DNA of 64,000 nucleotides from Eutrigla gurnardus (Eukaryota > Chordata > Actinopteri > Perciformes > Triglidae), in assembly GCA_963514095.1 (NCBI GenBank), contig OY741286.1, positions 1,742,611-1,806,610 of the forward strand, written 5' to 3'. A program made the translations under genes and the position numbers. This document shows, piece after piece, positions 44,901 to 54,278 of this stretch (position 1 is the first letter of the stretch; the number at the start of each line of letters is the position of its first letter). The notes below the pieces were generated by a model that did no database searches, was not told the DNA's origin, and worked only from the letters and a program-made list of their open reading frames with translations.

Positions 44901-45160
44901 TAACATTGAGAGCAAGGAGGCCAACGAGTGCTAGGATCGGGAGCGAAAACACTGCCTCACCAACAAACGCCGCCACCAACCTGACTCCACGCTGGTCTGG
45001 TCTCAGACGAAGATCAGCTAGCCACAGCCTCTGGAGGACGGGTTGCCCGCGGCTCCGACTGTCGTCACGAGGCTGCGCGCGGCCAGCTGTTAGCAAGAGT
45101 TTCCAAGTTCCTTCTCAGCACTAAGTGCAACACGGTACATGCGCAGCGAGAAGATGAAAA

Positions 45161-45304
45161 GGAACAGATCCTCTTACGACACCGGAAGATATAGCCCTCC
45201 CGGTGTCACGTGGGGGTCACAGGTGACTATGTTGTTATTGGTACTCGAAATGCGCATGCGCGAGGTGGAGATATCCAGTGCTTTAAGCACCGCCTCTGGC
45301 GGTC
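45161..45304. repeat. DIRS inverted terminal repeat, right
   Basis: 144 bp, reverse complement of 39428-39571; followed by the outer end to AACG at 45321-45324. Confidence 0.95.
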
Positions 45305-45508
45305 AGTAAGGATGAAATAGAACGGGAAACGACTCGTTATCCGTTTTCCGGGTGTCGACTTCAACACGAAAGTCTGATGGCCGCAGCGTTCACGGACCCA
45401 TCTCCCCAACAGAAGGTACGCTACTGCTAGGGCTCGTGCCACCACTCACGAGTCACATGACGTTAAATGAACACAAGCTAGTCCTACTTTCTGCTGTGTT
45501 TTAGACAG

Positions 45509-45510
<2 letters not shown>

Positions 45511-45598
<88 letters not shown>
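45511..45598. repeat. (CA)n microsatellite at a duplication breakpoint
   Basis: Left flank is unrelated to NLR sequence; right flank (GTGATGGATAGTCATG) is the same as after the CA tract of NLR-A at 13698. Confidence 0.96.
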
Positions 45599-45599
<1 letters not shown>

Positions 45600-46384
45600 G
45601 ATGGATAGTCATGTTGAAGACATTTATTGTAACTTTTCTCTGAGTTTTGTCGACATAAGAATGACTCGACCCACAAGAATCTGCGTGATGAGCAGCTACA
45701 AACAGAATCTCACATCAGAAACATTCAGAAAGGAACTGATTCACAACTGAAAGTGAAACTTAAATAGGATCGACAGATTCACTGACTTTAGACGGTAAAA
45801 GTCGGGGGATTTCAAAAAGTGGGCGGTATATTGTGACTCCTCCATAAATGATTGCACATACACTTGCATATTTCTGCACATTTGTCTCTGAATGACAAGG
45901 ATTTAGAATTAAAACACGTTAAAAGAGTTCTATCTATAACCGGGCGTGGAGAGTTTGTGTGCCGTCATGTGACTGCCTGGCTGCGTTTGATTGGTGAAAC
46001 GGAGTCAGTGAGAGTCTTGAAAGAAGACTCAGACAGAAATAAACAGATGGCACAGTGTGACGTTAACCTCACCATGGAGCCTAATACGCCACCCAGCTGC
46101 AACAATAACCTGATGAACAAACATGTTAAACATCATTAACTTCATTAGGATAATAATGTCAGTTAGAACCTGAGGGGATGAACAGTTGTTTGTAATTGTT
46201 TCATCACTAATTTCTGGTTCCTCTTCAGACTCAGTGGCTGTAAGCTCTCAGAGAGAAGCTGTGAAGGTCTGTCCTCAGTTCTCAGCTCCCAGTCCTCCAG
46301 TCTAAGAGACCTGGACCTGAGTACCAACGACCTGCAGGATTCAGGAGTGAAGCTGCTGTCTGCTGGTCTGGAGAGTCCACACTG
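45599..46384 (+). pseudogene. Orphan NLR fragment with truncated LRR exon
   Basis: Copy of 13699-14484 of NLR-A. The LRR exon at 46229-46384 has a good acceptor (CTCTTCAG) and LSGCKLSERSCEGLSSVLSS, but stops 18 bp short of the donor at CACACTG. It is followed by TGAAGGTCTGTCCTCAGTT, copied from inside the same exon. No NACHT exon lies upstream in this block; a parent gene is not present. Confidence 0.8.
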
Positions 46385-47390
46385 TGAAGGTCTGTCCTCA
46401 GTTCACACACACAGTTTTCATGACACATACCTGGGCCCTCATTTATAAAGCTTGCGTACGCATAAAACGGGGCTGGAAACGTGCGTACGCCACTTTCCAC
46501 GCAAATGTTGTGATGTATAAAAACCAAACTTGAGGGGAAAGTGTGCGTACCCGTAAGCAAACTCTGAGGCATGCGTACCGGTACGCTCATTCTGGAGACT
46601 GGAAGGGAACCAGCAGTAAACCTGAGAAGAACTATATATTTTTGATGACTCGCACACATTTAATTACACTCCATATCATACGTTAGATCTGCGTTATCAT
46701 GATGAACTCCAGCAATGTTTTTGACGCTTTTAATGAGTGATCGTTTTTTTCATATTAACACCTTCTTTTAAAATCTGACTTGTATCTTAAATCAAAATCA
46801 TTTTGAAATATTGAATCAGCGCTGTCACCGCAGGAGGAGCAGACGGCCCAAATGCATGTAATACAGTATAAATACCTTCCATTAGATCCCTGTAGAACAC
46901 AGCGGGAATAACTAAATATTCTCCTTATTTATGTGCATATATCATCAACACACATACATACAGCCATTAAGCCATCGTATAATTGTTACACTTATCCTCG
47001 TTTTTAAACCACCAGAGCGCAGAGGAAATGCGCTATAATGAGTGGCACGCTCGTGCGCGCTCAGTCGTGGAGCGTGGAGAGCGCAACTTTACCGAACTTC
47101 AGGAGGCAGAATCTACCACCCGGCAAAGGTGGTAGAGTCCCCAGCATGATGAGCCTCGGCCCCCTGCCCGACTGGAGGGGTATCAACAGGGCGCAAGAAT
47201 CCGTGAGGATGTCATGCTGCGTTTGTAATATAAGGAAGACAACAATCAATGTTCATTGTAAACGTATTATTTTATTAATCACAGTGCGCGTTTGCTGTAG
47301 CTCATCTGCAACGTTGTTGATGGCGGTGATTGTGTCTCGCTGAAGTTGCAGGACGGCATCAGTGCTCACCCGACCGCTTGATGTGCCATT

Positions 47391-48200
47391 CCTCCTCACA
47401 TCACCCTCCTCACCGTCACCCTCCTCACCGTCACCCTCCTCACATCACCCTCCTCACCGTCACCCTCCTCACCGTCACCCTCCTCACATCACCCTCCTCA
47501 CCGTCACCCTCCTCACATCACCCTCCTCACGTCACCCTCCTCACATCACCCTCCTCACCGTCACCCTCCTCACCGTCACCCTCCTCACATCACCCTCCTC
47601 ACATCACCCTCCTCACGTCACCCTCCTCACATCACCCTCCTCACGTCACCCTCCTCACGTCACCCTCCTCACGTCACCCTCCTCACATCACCCTCCTCAC
47701 CGTCACCCTCCTCACATCACCCTCCTCACATCACCCTCCTCACGTCACCCTCCTCACATCACCCTCCTCACGTCACCCTCCTCACGTCACCCTCCTCACA
47801 TCACCCTCCTCACATCACCCTCCTCACCGTCACCCTCCTCACATCACCCTCCTCACATCACCCTCCTCACCGTCACCCTCCTCACCGTCACCCTCCTCAC
47901 CGTCACCCTCCTCACGTCACCCTCCTCACATCACCCTCCTCACATCACCCTCCTCACCGTCACCCTCCTCACATCACCCTCCTCACATCACCCTCCTCAC
48001 CGTCACTCTCCTCACCGTCACCCTCCTCACATCACCCTCCTCACATCACCCTCCTCACCGTCACCCTCCTCACATCACCCTCCTCACATCACCCTCCTCA
48101 CCGTCACCCTCCTCACCGTCACCCTCCTCACATCACCCTCCTCACATCACGCTCCTCACCGTCACCCTCCTCACATCACCCTCCTCACATCACCCTCCTC
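47391..48200. repeat. CCCTCCTCA minisatellite, 810-bp allele
   Basis: Same 14/15-bp units as at 1-1586 and 16893-17070. One CACTCTCCT and one CACGCTCCT variant unit are visible. Confidence 0.97.
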
Positions 48201-48854
48201 TACGCCACACGCTGCAGACTCTGGAAGGACAAAAACTATTGAACGTTTTGTTTTATATACAATAAAAGTTTAAAATCTGTTCACCCTTATCCCTCTGGTC
48301 TCAGTCGCGTCTGTTTCTCCCTCCTTTTCAGACACAATCCCCGTCAAAGTCACATCAAAATCAAACCTCCTCAAATACTCTAGCAATACATTAAATCCAT
48401 GTTAGGAGCAGAAAGATGTCATTTACCTTCAGATCACCGTCCGCTCCGTCCAGCTGACGCCGTTGACTGCAGCAGCAATGTGTTGCCTTCGCACTGCGTC
48501 TTTTTATTCGTGATCCCGCTGCTGTGGCCACTAAATTAAATTATTGTCCGGGCCTCCACCTCCCCAACAAGTGTCTCTTTCTCCGTTTCTGAAAAGTTAC
48601 GTTTCTTTGCTTTTTCCTGACCTGTCGCCGTGATTCACCACACGGAAACGATTGCATGCCGGCTCATTAACATAGTAAAATGTGGGCGTGTACAGGGCGG
48701 GACTCAGGTACGCACACTTGTAGGTGATCCTGTGATTTATAAAGGGAACATTGCGTACAGCTTGCGTGCGCACAGTTTTATAAATCAGATTTTTGTTTGG
48801 CGCACGCAAACTTTGGCTTTTTGGCGTACGTACACTTTTAGTTAGGATCCTACG

Positions 48855-48868
48855 CACAGTTTTATAAA
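48855..48868. repeat. Target-site duplication of LINE copy B, 3' side
   Basis: CACAGTTTTATAAA, paired with 53481-53494; identical to the TSD of copy A. Confidence 0.92.
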
Positions 48869-49126
48869 GATAGATAGATAGATAGATAAGCTTTATTTCG
48901 GTGTCACTCCACAACACACAATAAAAATCCAATATAAAAATACAGTATTGATTACAAAATGACCCGTTCCCCCTTGACAAAATTAAAAGTGTTGGGGACC
49001 ACTCAAAAAGAGAGTTGTGAGACACCAACTAATAAAAACATGAATAGAAATGCACATTATAGTACCATACAAACAAAACAAACGAACAAAAAAAACAAAA
49101 ACAAAAAACAAAGCAAAACAATTATT

Positions 49127-52100
49127 TTATGAACTGGAACTCATAAGAGACAGTCTTCTATTGAGGATGAGGTGGCAGGCTTTGGCACATTCATTAATAC
49201 AATGTTCACCAGCTAAAATGACACACAATTTATTCATATCATCAAAATCATTAAAATTAAAATAAAACTTCGAAAGTGTACTAAATAGATCAGCACGAAT
49301 GTCCGTATAAGTAACACAGTGCAAAAGAACATGGGCTTCTGATTCAATGGAGCCAGAATCACATAAAATACAGTAACGTCTCTCCAATGGGGTGTTTGTG
49401 TATCTACCGGTTTCTATCGCTAAAGGAGCGACTCCACATCTAAATTTAGCAAGGGAACTTCTATGTTGTCTTGAAAGTATATTCTTTACATAATGCTCTG
49501 TCTCAAATGTACCCTTAAATAGGCAGTAGGTGCGTAATTTATTCCCTTCTGGTTTATTTATTAACTGTAGCCATGAGTCCTCATCTGCCTTTGACACAGC
49601 CACATCAAAACATTTAAGGTCGTTACTAGAATAAACCATATCTGTACAAGCAAGATGAGGTAAATTCATAGTACTGAAAAAGGTTTTTACCGTTTGCATA
49701 TAATTTTTTACATTTGTCAAATGAGCCGCCCACTGAAAAACACGTTTACATAATCGACTGTCAGACATTCCACAGAGTCTTTGCCAGTTTTTAAAAATAC
49801 AGGACCACTGATGTTGCCATGGGGTTTTCCAGCCCATGTCACCTTGTATAGCAGCATTTGGGGTGTATTTACCCACACCTAGATAGAATCTACATGCTCT
49901 ATTAAACACAGCATTAATAGGAGAATAACTTTTGTATCCCCAGACAGCAGCAGCATAGGTCAAAATAGGCAGGACCAAGGATTCAAACAATTTAGTATAG
50001 CATTTAAAAGGAAAACCACCCATACATTTACACTTAGCTATGATTGCACCTAGGGCTCTATTCGCATGCATTGCTACATTCTTGACAGTTTCATTATAAT
50101 CTAGAAATTCTGTTAACATCAAACCCAGATATTTATACTCTTTAGCTGTTGCCAAAGTAAACGAGCCGCAGGAGAAACTAAACTCAGACAGGGGCATTGA
50201 TGGATTTCTAAAGTGCACCACCTTGGTTTTATCAGGATTTACATTCAATTTCCAGTCCTGACACCAACTATGAACAAAATTAAGCATCTCCTGAAGCCCC
50301 TCCTCAGTTTCAGAAATCAAAACAATGTCATCTGCATATAACAGAATGGATATTTTTTCGTTACCAATAGAGACACCTTTATCTAAGGCCTTAATTGCTA
50401 GAGACAGATCGTTTATATACATGGCAAACAGAATAGGAGATAGAATACATCCTTGTTTAACTCCAATATCAACTGGAAACCAATCTGTGAGACGTCCATT
50501 AACTCGAACACAACATTTGACATTTTCATACAAAGCAATGAGACAATTCAACATGTTGCCATGTAGGCCTAATGCGGACAACTTATTCCAGAGCATGTTT
50601 CGGTCTATGTGATCAAAAGCTTTAGAAAAATCTATAAAAGAACAAAAAGTAGCTTTCTTCAACTTTTTCCTTGTGTCTATGATTGTAGTTAAAGTAGCAA
50701 TATGGTCAAGGCAGCTCCGTTTCTTTCTAAACCCGTTTTGCTCGTCTGCTATAATATCGTTAGCTTCTGCCCATTCGGCAACACGATTATACAGCACAGA
50801 ACAGAACAGTTTATACACAGAAGATGTCAAAGTGATTCCCCGATAGTTTAGAGGTATTCTGTTGTCTTTTCCCCCAGCTTTGGGGATGGGGTTAATAATA
50901 CCATATTTCCAAAACTCTGGTACCACACCATTTGAAAAACAATAATTAAAGAGCCTATTTAAAATATTCAGTGTGTTACCATTTTTCAATACATCAACTG
51001 GCACCCCGTCATATCCATAAGCTTGACCCTTTTTAGCTGCTTGTAGAGCTTTTATGATTTCATGCTCTGTAATTTGCTGATTCATGAAGGAGCCCTGGTT
51101 ATGTGCATATGCAGTAACTCTACCTCTGATACAAGAGTCACAATGGTTATTAGATTGAAACAGACCGGCAAACTCACACCTCCAGGTCTCTAAAACAGCA
51201 TATTTATCAGTCTGTACAGTCCCATCAGGCCTCAGTACCTCCCAGGGAATCTCTGGGCGGCGTTCACTGCCAACACCAAGCTGGTTAACCTGCTGCCAGA
51301 AGGTCCTTGGGTCGTTACTCACTAGTTCTTGGATGTTTTCCTGCTGTAATCTCCAGTATCGTCTTTTAGCAGCTTGGACTGAACGATCAAACTGCTTCTG
51401 AATGTCCTTCATTACAGCTTTAGCCTGCGCCTTAGCTGGACCAGGGGGGCACAGTATCCATTCCTTCTCCGCTGAGCATAAAGCCTTCCATAGTGAGGAG
51501 TGATGATCTGTCCACCTAACTTTTTTACTCCTCCTCTTTTTGTTAGAACAGCCATGTTGAATAACAACATCTCTGTGAGGGATCTGATCTTGCATCTCCT
51601 TTTTCAAAATTTCACAGAACTGTGTATACACAGCATCCACGGCAAGCTGGCAAGCGGTGACATCCCCCAACTGTGCTGCACAGTCCCTCAGTGCTGTTTG
51701 ACATGAGGCACTTGATAGAAAATGATCAGGAATGCTGGGTAGATCAAAAACAGTGAATGAGACCATATCCTCATTCCTCTGGGTGGTACACATGGAAGGA
51801 GATATTAGTCCAGCAGGGAGAACCATAGAGCATGTAAGGCAAGAGTGGTCAGGAATAGTTCTGGATGTGTCAATAGTGGAGACACAGCCCGCCTCTGTGA
51901 AGAGGTCCTCACTCCTATTTACACTAAATTCACTAAACCAGTGCAAAATTTCATAAGGCACTATTATATAATCAACAACTGATAACCCTTTTGATGATAC
52001 ACATGTAAAATCATTATTGAGGTAATTCCTCCCGTTTAAAATACAACAATTTGCACTGATAAGAAACTGAATAAATAATTCCCCATAAGAGTTAGATACT

Positions 52101-52651
52101 GTATCCACTATATTTCGTTCTTCTACTGCATCCACCCCCTCAATATAATCCTGTACATTTGCACAACGGCTGTTGAAATCACCCATAATGCAAAAGGGAC
52201 CAAGTTTCTGAAATCTAAATACATTTGAAAGAAGGGTCTCATAAAAGTCTGCTGCATCAACCTGCCTGCTGGAATTAGCTGGTGGTAAATAGCAAACAGC
52301 AACAGAAAACACATGGTTTATACTGAGGTGGGGCTTAGCAGTCAGCTTCAGCCATAATATACCTTCCACAGAGTCATCAAGGATTTCACAGTTGTAGTCC
52401 GTACACATTCTGTCACTAATAAAAAGTCCCACTCCCCCTGATCCAGAGCGAGCGCGATGATGCAGTCTAGTTCTGTTCTGCCCAAACCACCTGTATCCAG
52501 CAACAGATGCAGCTTGCACACCAGTCAGATGAGTTTCTGCCACTCCCATTAGATCCAAGCCCAGATGCTTAATACACTGTGAACGTGTTTTATTGTTTTC
52601 TGATGATGTATCGATGTTCCAGCTTTGTACATTCCAAAACCCGCATGAAAC
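49127..52651 (-). CDS. LINE ORF2 copy B: endonuclease and reverse transcriptase
   Basis: Same domains as copy A: FWNVQSWN and GDFNSRC endonuclease motifs, LLYADDIVL reverse transcriptase site, and C-terminal CCHC. Only about five residues differ from copy A (KGQAYGYDG for KGKAYGYDG; FNFNDFDDMNKLCVILAGEH near the C-terminus). Open from the codon after the ORF1 TAG, again without an AUG before the endonuclease motif I. Confidence 0.92.
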   Translation of the reverse strand, partial: VSCGFWNVQSWNIDTSSENNKTRSQCIKHLGLDLMGVAETHLTGVQAASVAGYRWFGQNRTRLHHRARSGSGGVGLFISDRMCTDYNCEILDDSVEGILWLKLTAKPHLSINHVFSVAVCYLPPANSSRQVDAADFYETLLSNVFRFQKLGPFCIMGDFNSRCANVQDYIEGVDAVEERNIVDTVSNSYGELFIQFLISANCCILNGRNYLNNDFTCVSSKGLSVVDYIIVPYEILHWFSEFSVNRSEDLFTEAGCVSTIDTSRTIPDHSCLTCSMVLPAGLISPSMCTTQRNEDMVSFTVFDLPSIPDHFLSSASCQTALRDCAAQLGDVTACQLAVDAVYTQFCEILKKEMQDQIPHRDVVIQHGCSNKKRRSKKVRWTDHHSSLWKALCSAEKEWILCPPGPAKAQAKAVMKDIQKQFDRSVQAAKRRYWRLQQENIQELVSNDPRTFWQQVNQLGVGSERRPEIPWEVLRPDGTVQTDKYAVLETWRCEFAGLFQSNNHCDSCIRGRVTAYAHNQGSFMNQQITEHEIIKALQAAKKGQAYGYDGVPVDVLKNGNTLNILNRLFNYCFSNGVVPEFWKYGIINPIPKAGGKDNRIPLNYRGITLTSSVYKLFCSVLYNRVAEWAEANDIIADEQNGFRKKRSCLDHIATLTTIIDTRKKLKKATFCSFIDFSKAFDHIDRNMLWNKLSALGLHGNMLNCLIALYENVKCCVRVNGRLTDWFPVDIGVKQGCILSPILFAMYINDLSLAIKALDKGVSIGNEKISILLYADDIVLISETEEGLQEMLNFVHSWCQDWKLNVNPDKTKVVHFRNPSMPLSEFSFSCGSFTLATAKEYKYLGLMLTEFLDYNETVKNVAMHANRALGAIIAKCKCMGGFPFKCYTKLFESLVLPILTYAAAVWGYKSYSPINAVFNRACRFYLGVGKYTPNAAIQGDMGWKTPWQHQWSCIFKNWQRLCGMSDSRLCKRVFQWAAHLTNVKNYMQTVKTFFSTMNLPHLACTDMVYSSNDLKCFDVAVSKADEDSWLQLINKPEGNKLRTYCLFKGTFETEHYVKNILSRQHRSSLAKFRCGVAPLAIETGRYTNTPLERRYCILCDSGSIESEAHVLLHCVTYTDIRADLFSTLSKFYFNFNDFDDMNKLCVILAGEHCINECAKACHLILNRRLSLMSSSS

Positions 52652-53464
52652 CTAGCGCTGGGCTGCTCCCCCCGCTGCGGTGTTACTGCGTGTTGACCAG
52701 ACCGACGTGTTAACTACACGCCCGCCTCGGACAGCGAGTTTGTCCGTGCCGATTTCCTTTAAAATCGCATGGAAGCTGGACTCAATAGCCCGCTGTTCAA
52801 AGGCAATGTCATGATTAATATACACCTTCTTGTACTCCGAATGTTTCTGTAATGTTGCTTTTTTGCTCATTACAGATTTCTTGTGTTCATGACAACCAAA
52901 CTTGGCGATTATAACCCCCGGTTTGTTGTTACGTGACTGTTTCCTTTCCGCGGACACGCACTCAATGTCTTTGATTTTAAGTCCGTCTTTAATTAAACAG
53001 TTCACGGAGTTCAGCGTGACTTCATTCACTCTGTGTGGAAGATTTCTGATCACCACGTTGAGCGCTAAATCACTGCTCCTCACTCCAGGTGCGCTCGGGC
53101 CCGGTGTAGCAGCCGCGGCGTCTTCCAACACTTTCAAACGTGCACTAAAATCACCCACCTCTGAGCTGAACTGAGGGTCAAAAAGGGGGTTATCCTTCAC
53201 GGTCGCCTCCAGGTTGTTAACACGGCAGTAAAGATCCACAATATCCTCCTTGAATTCTTGTCGGATTATCTCCATTTTTTCCCGAACAGCAGCCGCAACT
53301 TTTTCGGCGATCGTCTCCTCCAAACTTTTAATATTATTGGAGATTCTGTTTTCCATTGTCTCAATCGCTTGTAGGATGTCTTCATGTTTATTAGAGTCAT
53401 CCTCTTTATCCTCTTTATTAGCTTGAGAGCGCAGAGACGCTGGCTTTTTGCTGCTCGTGGCCAT
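52652..53464 (-). CDS. LINE ORF1 copy B
   Basis: 270 aa from ATG at 53464 (MATSSKKPAS); predicted protein identical to copy A. Coiled coil then RRM-like domain. Ends with a TAG in frame with ORF2. Confidence 0.85.
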   Translation of the reverse strand: MATSSKKPASLRSQANKEDKEDDSNKHEDILQAIETMENRISNNIKSLEETIAEKVAAAVREKMEIIRQEFKEDIVDLYCRVNNLEATVKDNPLFDPQFSSEVGDFSARLKVLEDAAAATPGPSAPGVRSSDLALNVVIRNLPHRVNEVTLNSVNCLIKDGLKIKDIECVSAERKQSRNNKPGVIIAKFGCHEHKKSVMSKKATLQKHSEYKKVYINHDIAFEQRAIESSFHAILKEIGTDKLAVRGGRVVNTSVWSTRSNTAAGGAAQR

Positions 53465-53480
53465 CTTGGAACCTTGATGG

Positions 53481-53494
53481 CACAGTTTTATAAA
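53481..53494. repeat. Target-site duplication of LINE copy B, 5' side
   Basis: Second CACAGTTTTATAAA. Confidence 0.92.
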
Positions 53495-53507
53495 TGAGGG
53501 CCCAGGT

Positions 53508-54149
53508 CTTGGTCCAGACCTTTGTAGTCCATGTCGGGGATGATCTGAATCTAGTGTCGACTCTCCTGTTGAATCCATTTGTTTTCACTTTGGTGAACAA
53601 TCACTGAGACCAGAAGCTTTAATTGCCTTCAATACGGTTAGTTGTCTGAGAGGAAGAAGCAGTAAAGTTTGATGATAAGTCAAATAAATATTCAGATTAA
53701 ATATTAAGCTGACACACACCTGGACCTGACGCTGTAACCTGCTGACACTTCAGCTGATCAGCTTCAAATATTGATATGAAAGGAATGAAAGTTTAACTGG
53801 AAATTCAGATCTTTTCTCTGTTGGTCTGAAAAAAAACACAGTGTGGATCAACAATAACTCACAACAGCTGATGGAATCTTCCACCTGAGTGGTTTGTAAT
53901 TTACACACATGAAACATTTGCTGAATGAATAATGTGATGGTCTGAACTGCCAAACATCTCCCACAATGCAACTTGCCCCTCACACTACTTAGTTTGACAG
54001 CAGGATGGTTTTATGTTTATTTGCACCACTCATGACATTGCAGATAGGAAGGGGGGTTTCCTCCATATCGTGACCTATGTATCATGATCATATTGTATTG
54101 GGATAATATCATAGTAAAAGTATTTCTTAAATTCTATTTATTGTATCAG
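53508..54149. other. Unassigned 5' flank of NLR gene B
   Basis: Near-identical to 6354-6995; no exon recognised. Confidence 0.5.
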
Positions 54150-54278
54150 GATGCAGCAGCAGAGACCAGACTCCCCTGGACCTGGACCTGGACCTGGACC
54201 CAGCTGTGTGTCCATGAAGAGTGACCGGTCTATGCCTGACTTTATGAACTTTAAAGGTGACCAAGCTGCTGATGGAAG
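54150..54278 (+). CDS. NLR-B exon: Pro/Gly-rich SCVSMKSD repeat 1
   Basis: 129 bp between TTGTATCAG and GTAAGAACTG; one Gly-Pro pair fewer than in gene A. Confidence 0.83.

Larger units (their letters stand above)
39385..45324 (-). mobile_element. Full-length DIRS-type tyrosine-recombinase retrotransposon
   Basis: 5.94-kb minus-strand element. Architecture in its own direction: outer end, 144-bp ITR, six 107-bp repeats, gag ORF, overlapping RT/RNase H/tyrosine recombinase ORF, internal complementary region, inverted ITR, outer end. Both ends carry AACG, with no target-site duplication, as expected for recombinase-mediated insertion of a circular intermediate. ITRs and the complementary region match exactly where checked, which points to a young insertion. 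Confidence 0.94.
48869..53480 (-). mobile_element. Near-complete LINE, copy B
   Basis: 4,612 bp, same structure and same insertion site as 1699-6326; shorter GATA tail and no pure A run in the 3' UTR. It is a duplicate by segmental duplication, not an independent insertion. Confidence 0.93.
46429..53507. mobile_element. Palindromic DNA element with nested LINE, copy B
   Basis: Left TIR at 46429, minisatellite at 47391-48200, LINE at 48869-53480, and right TIR finishing at 53507. Without the LINE it is about 2.4 kb and collinear with 15931-17750. Confidence 0.88.

Noticed and set aside
47330..48273. Two overlapping Ser/Pro/His/Leu-rich frames of about 300 codons
   Set aside because: By-product of the 14/15-bp minisatellite; mixed unit lengths keep several frames open.
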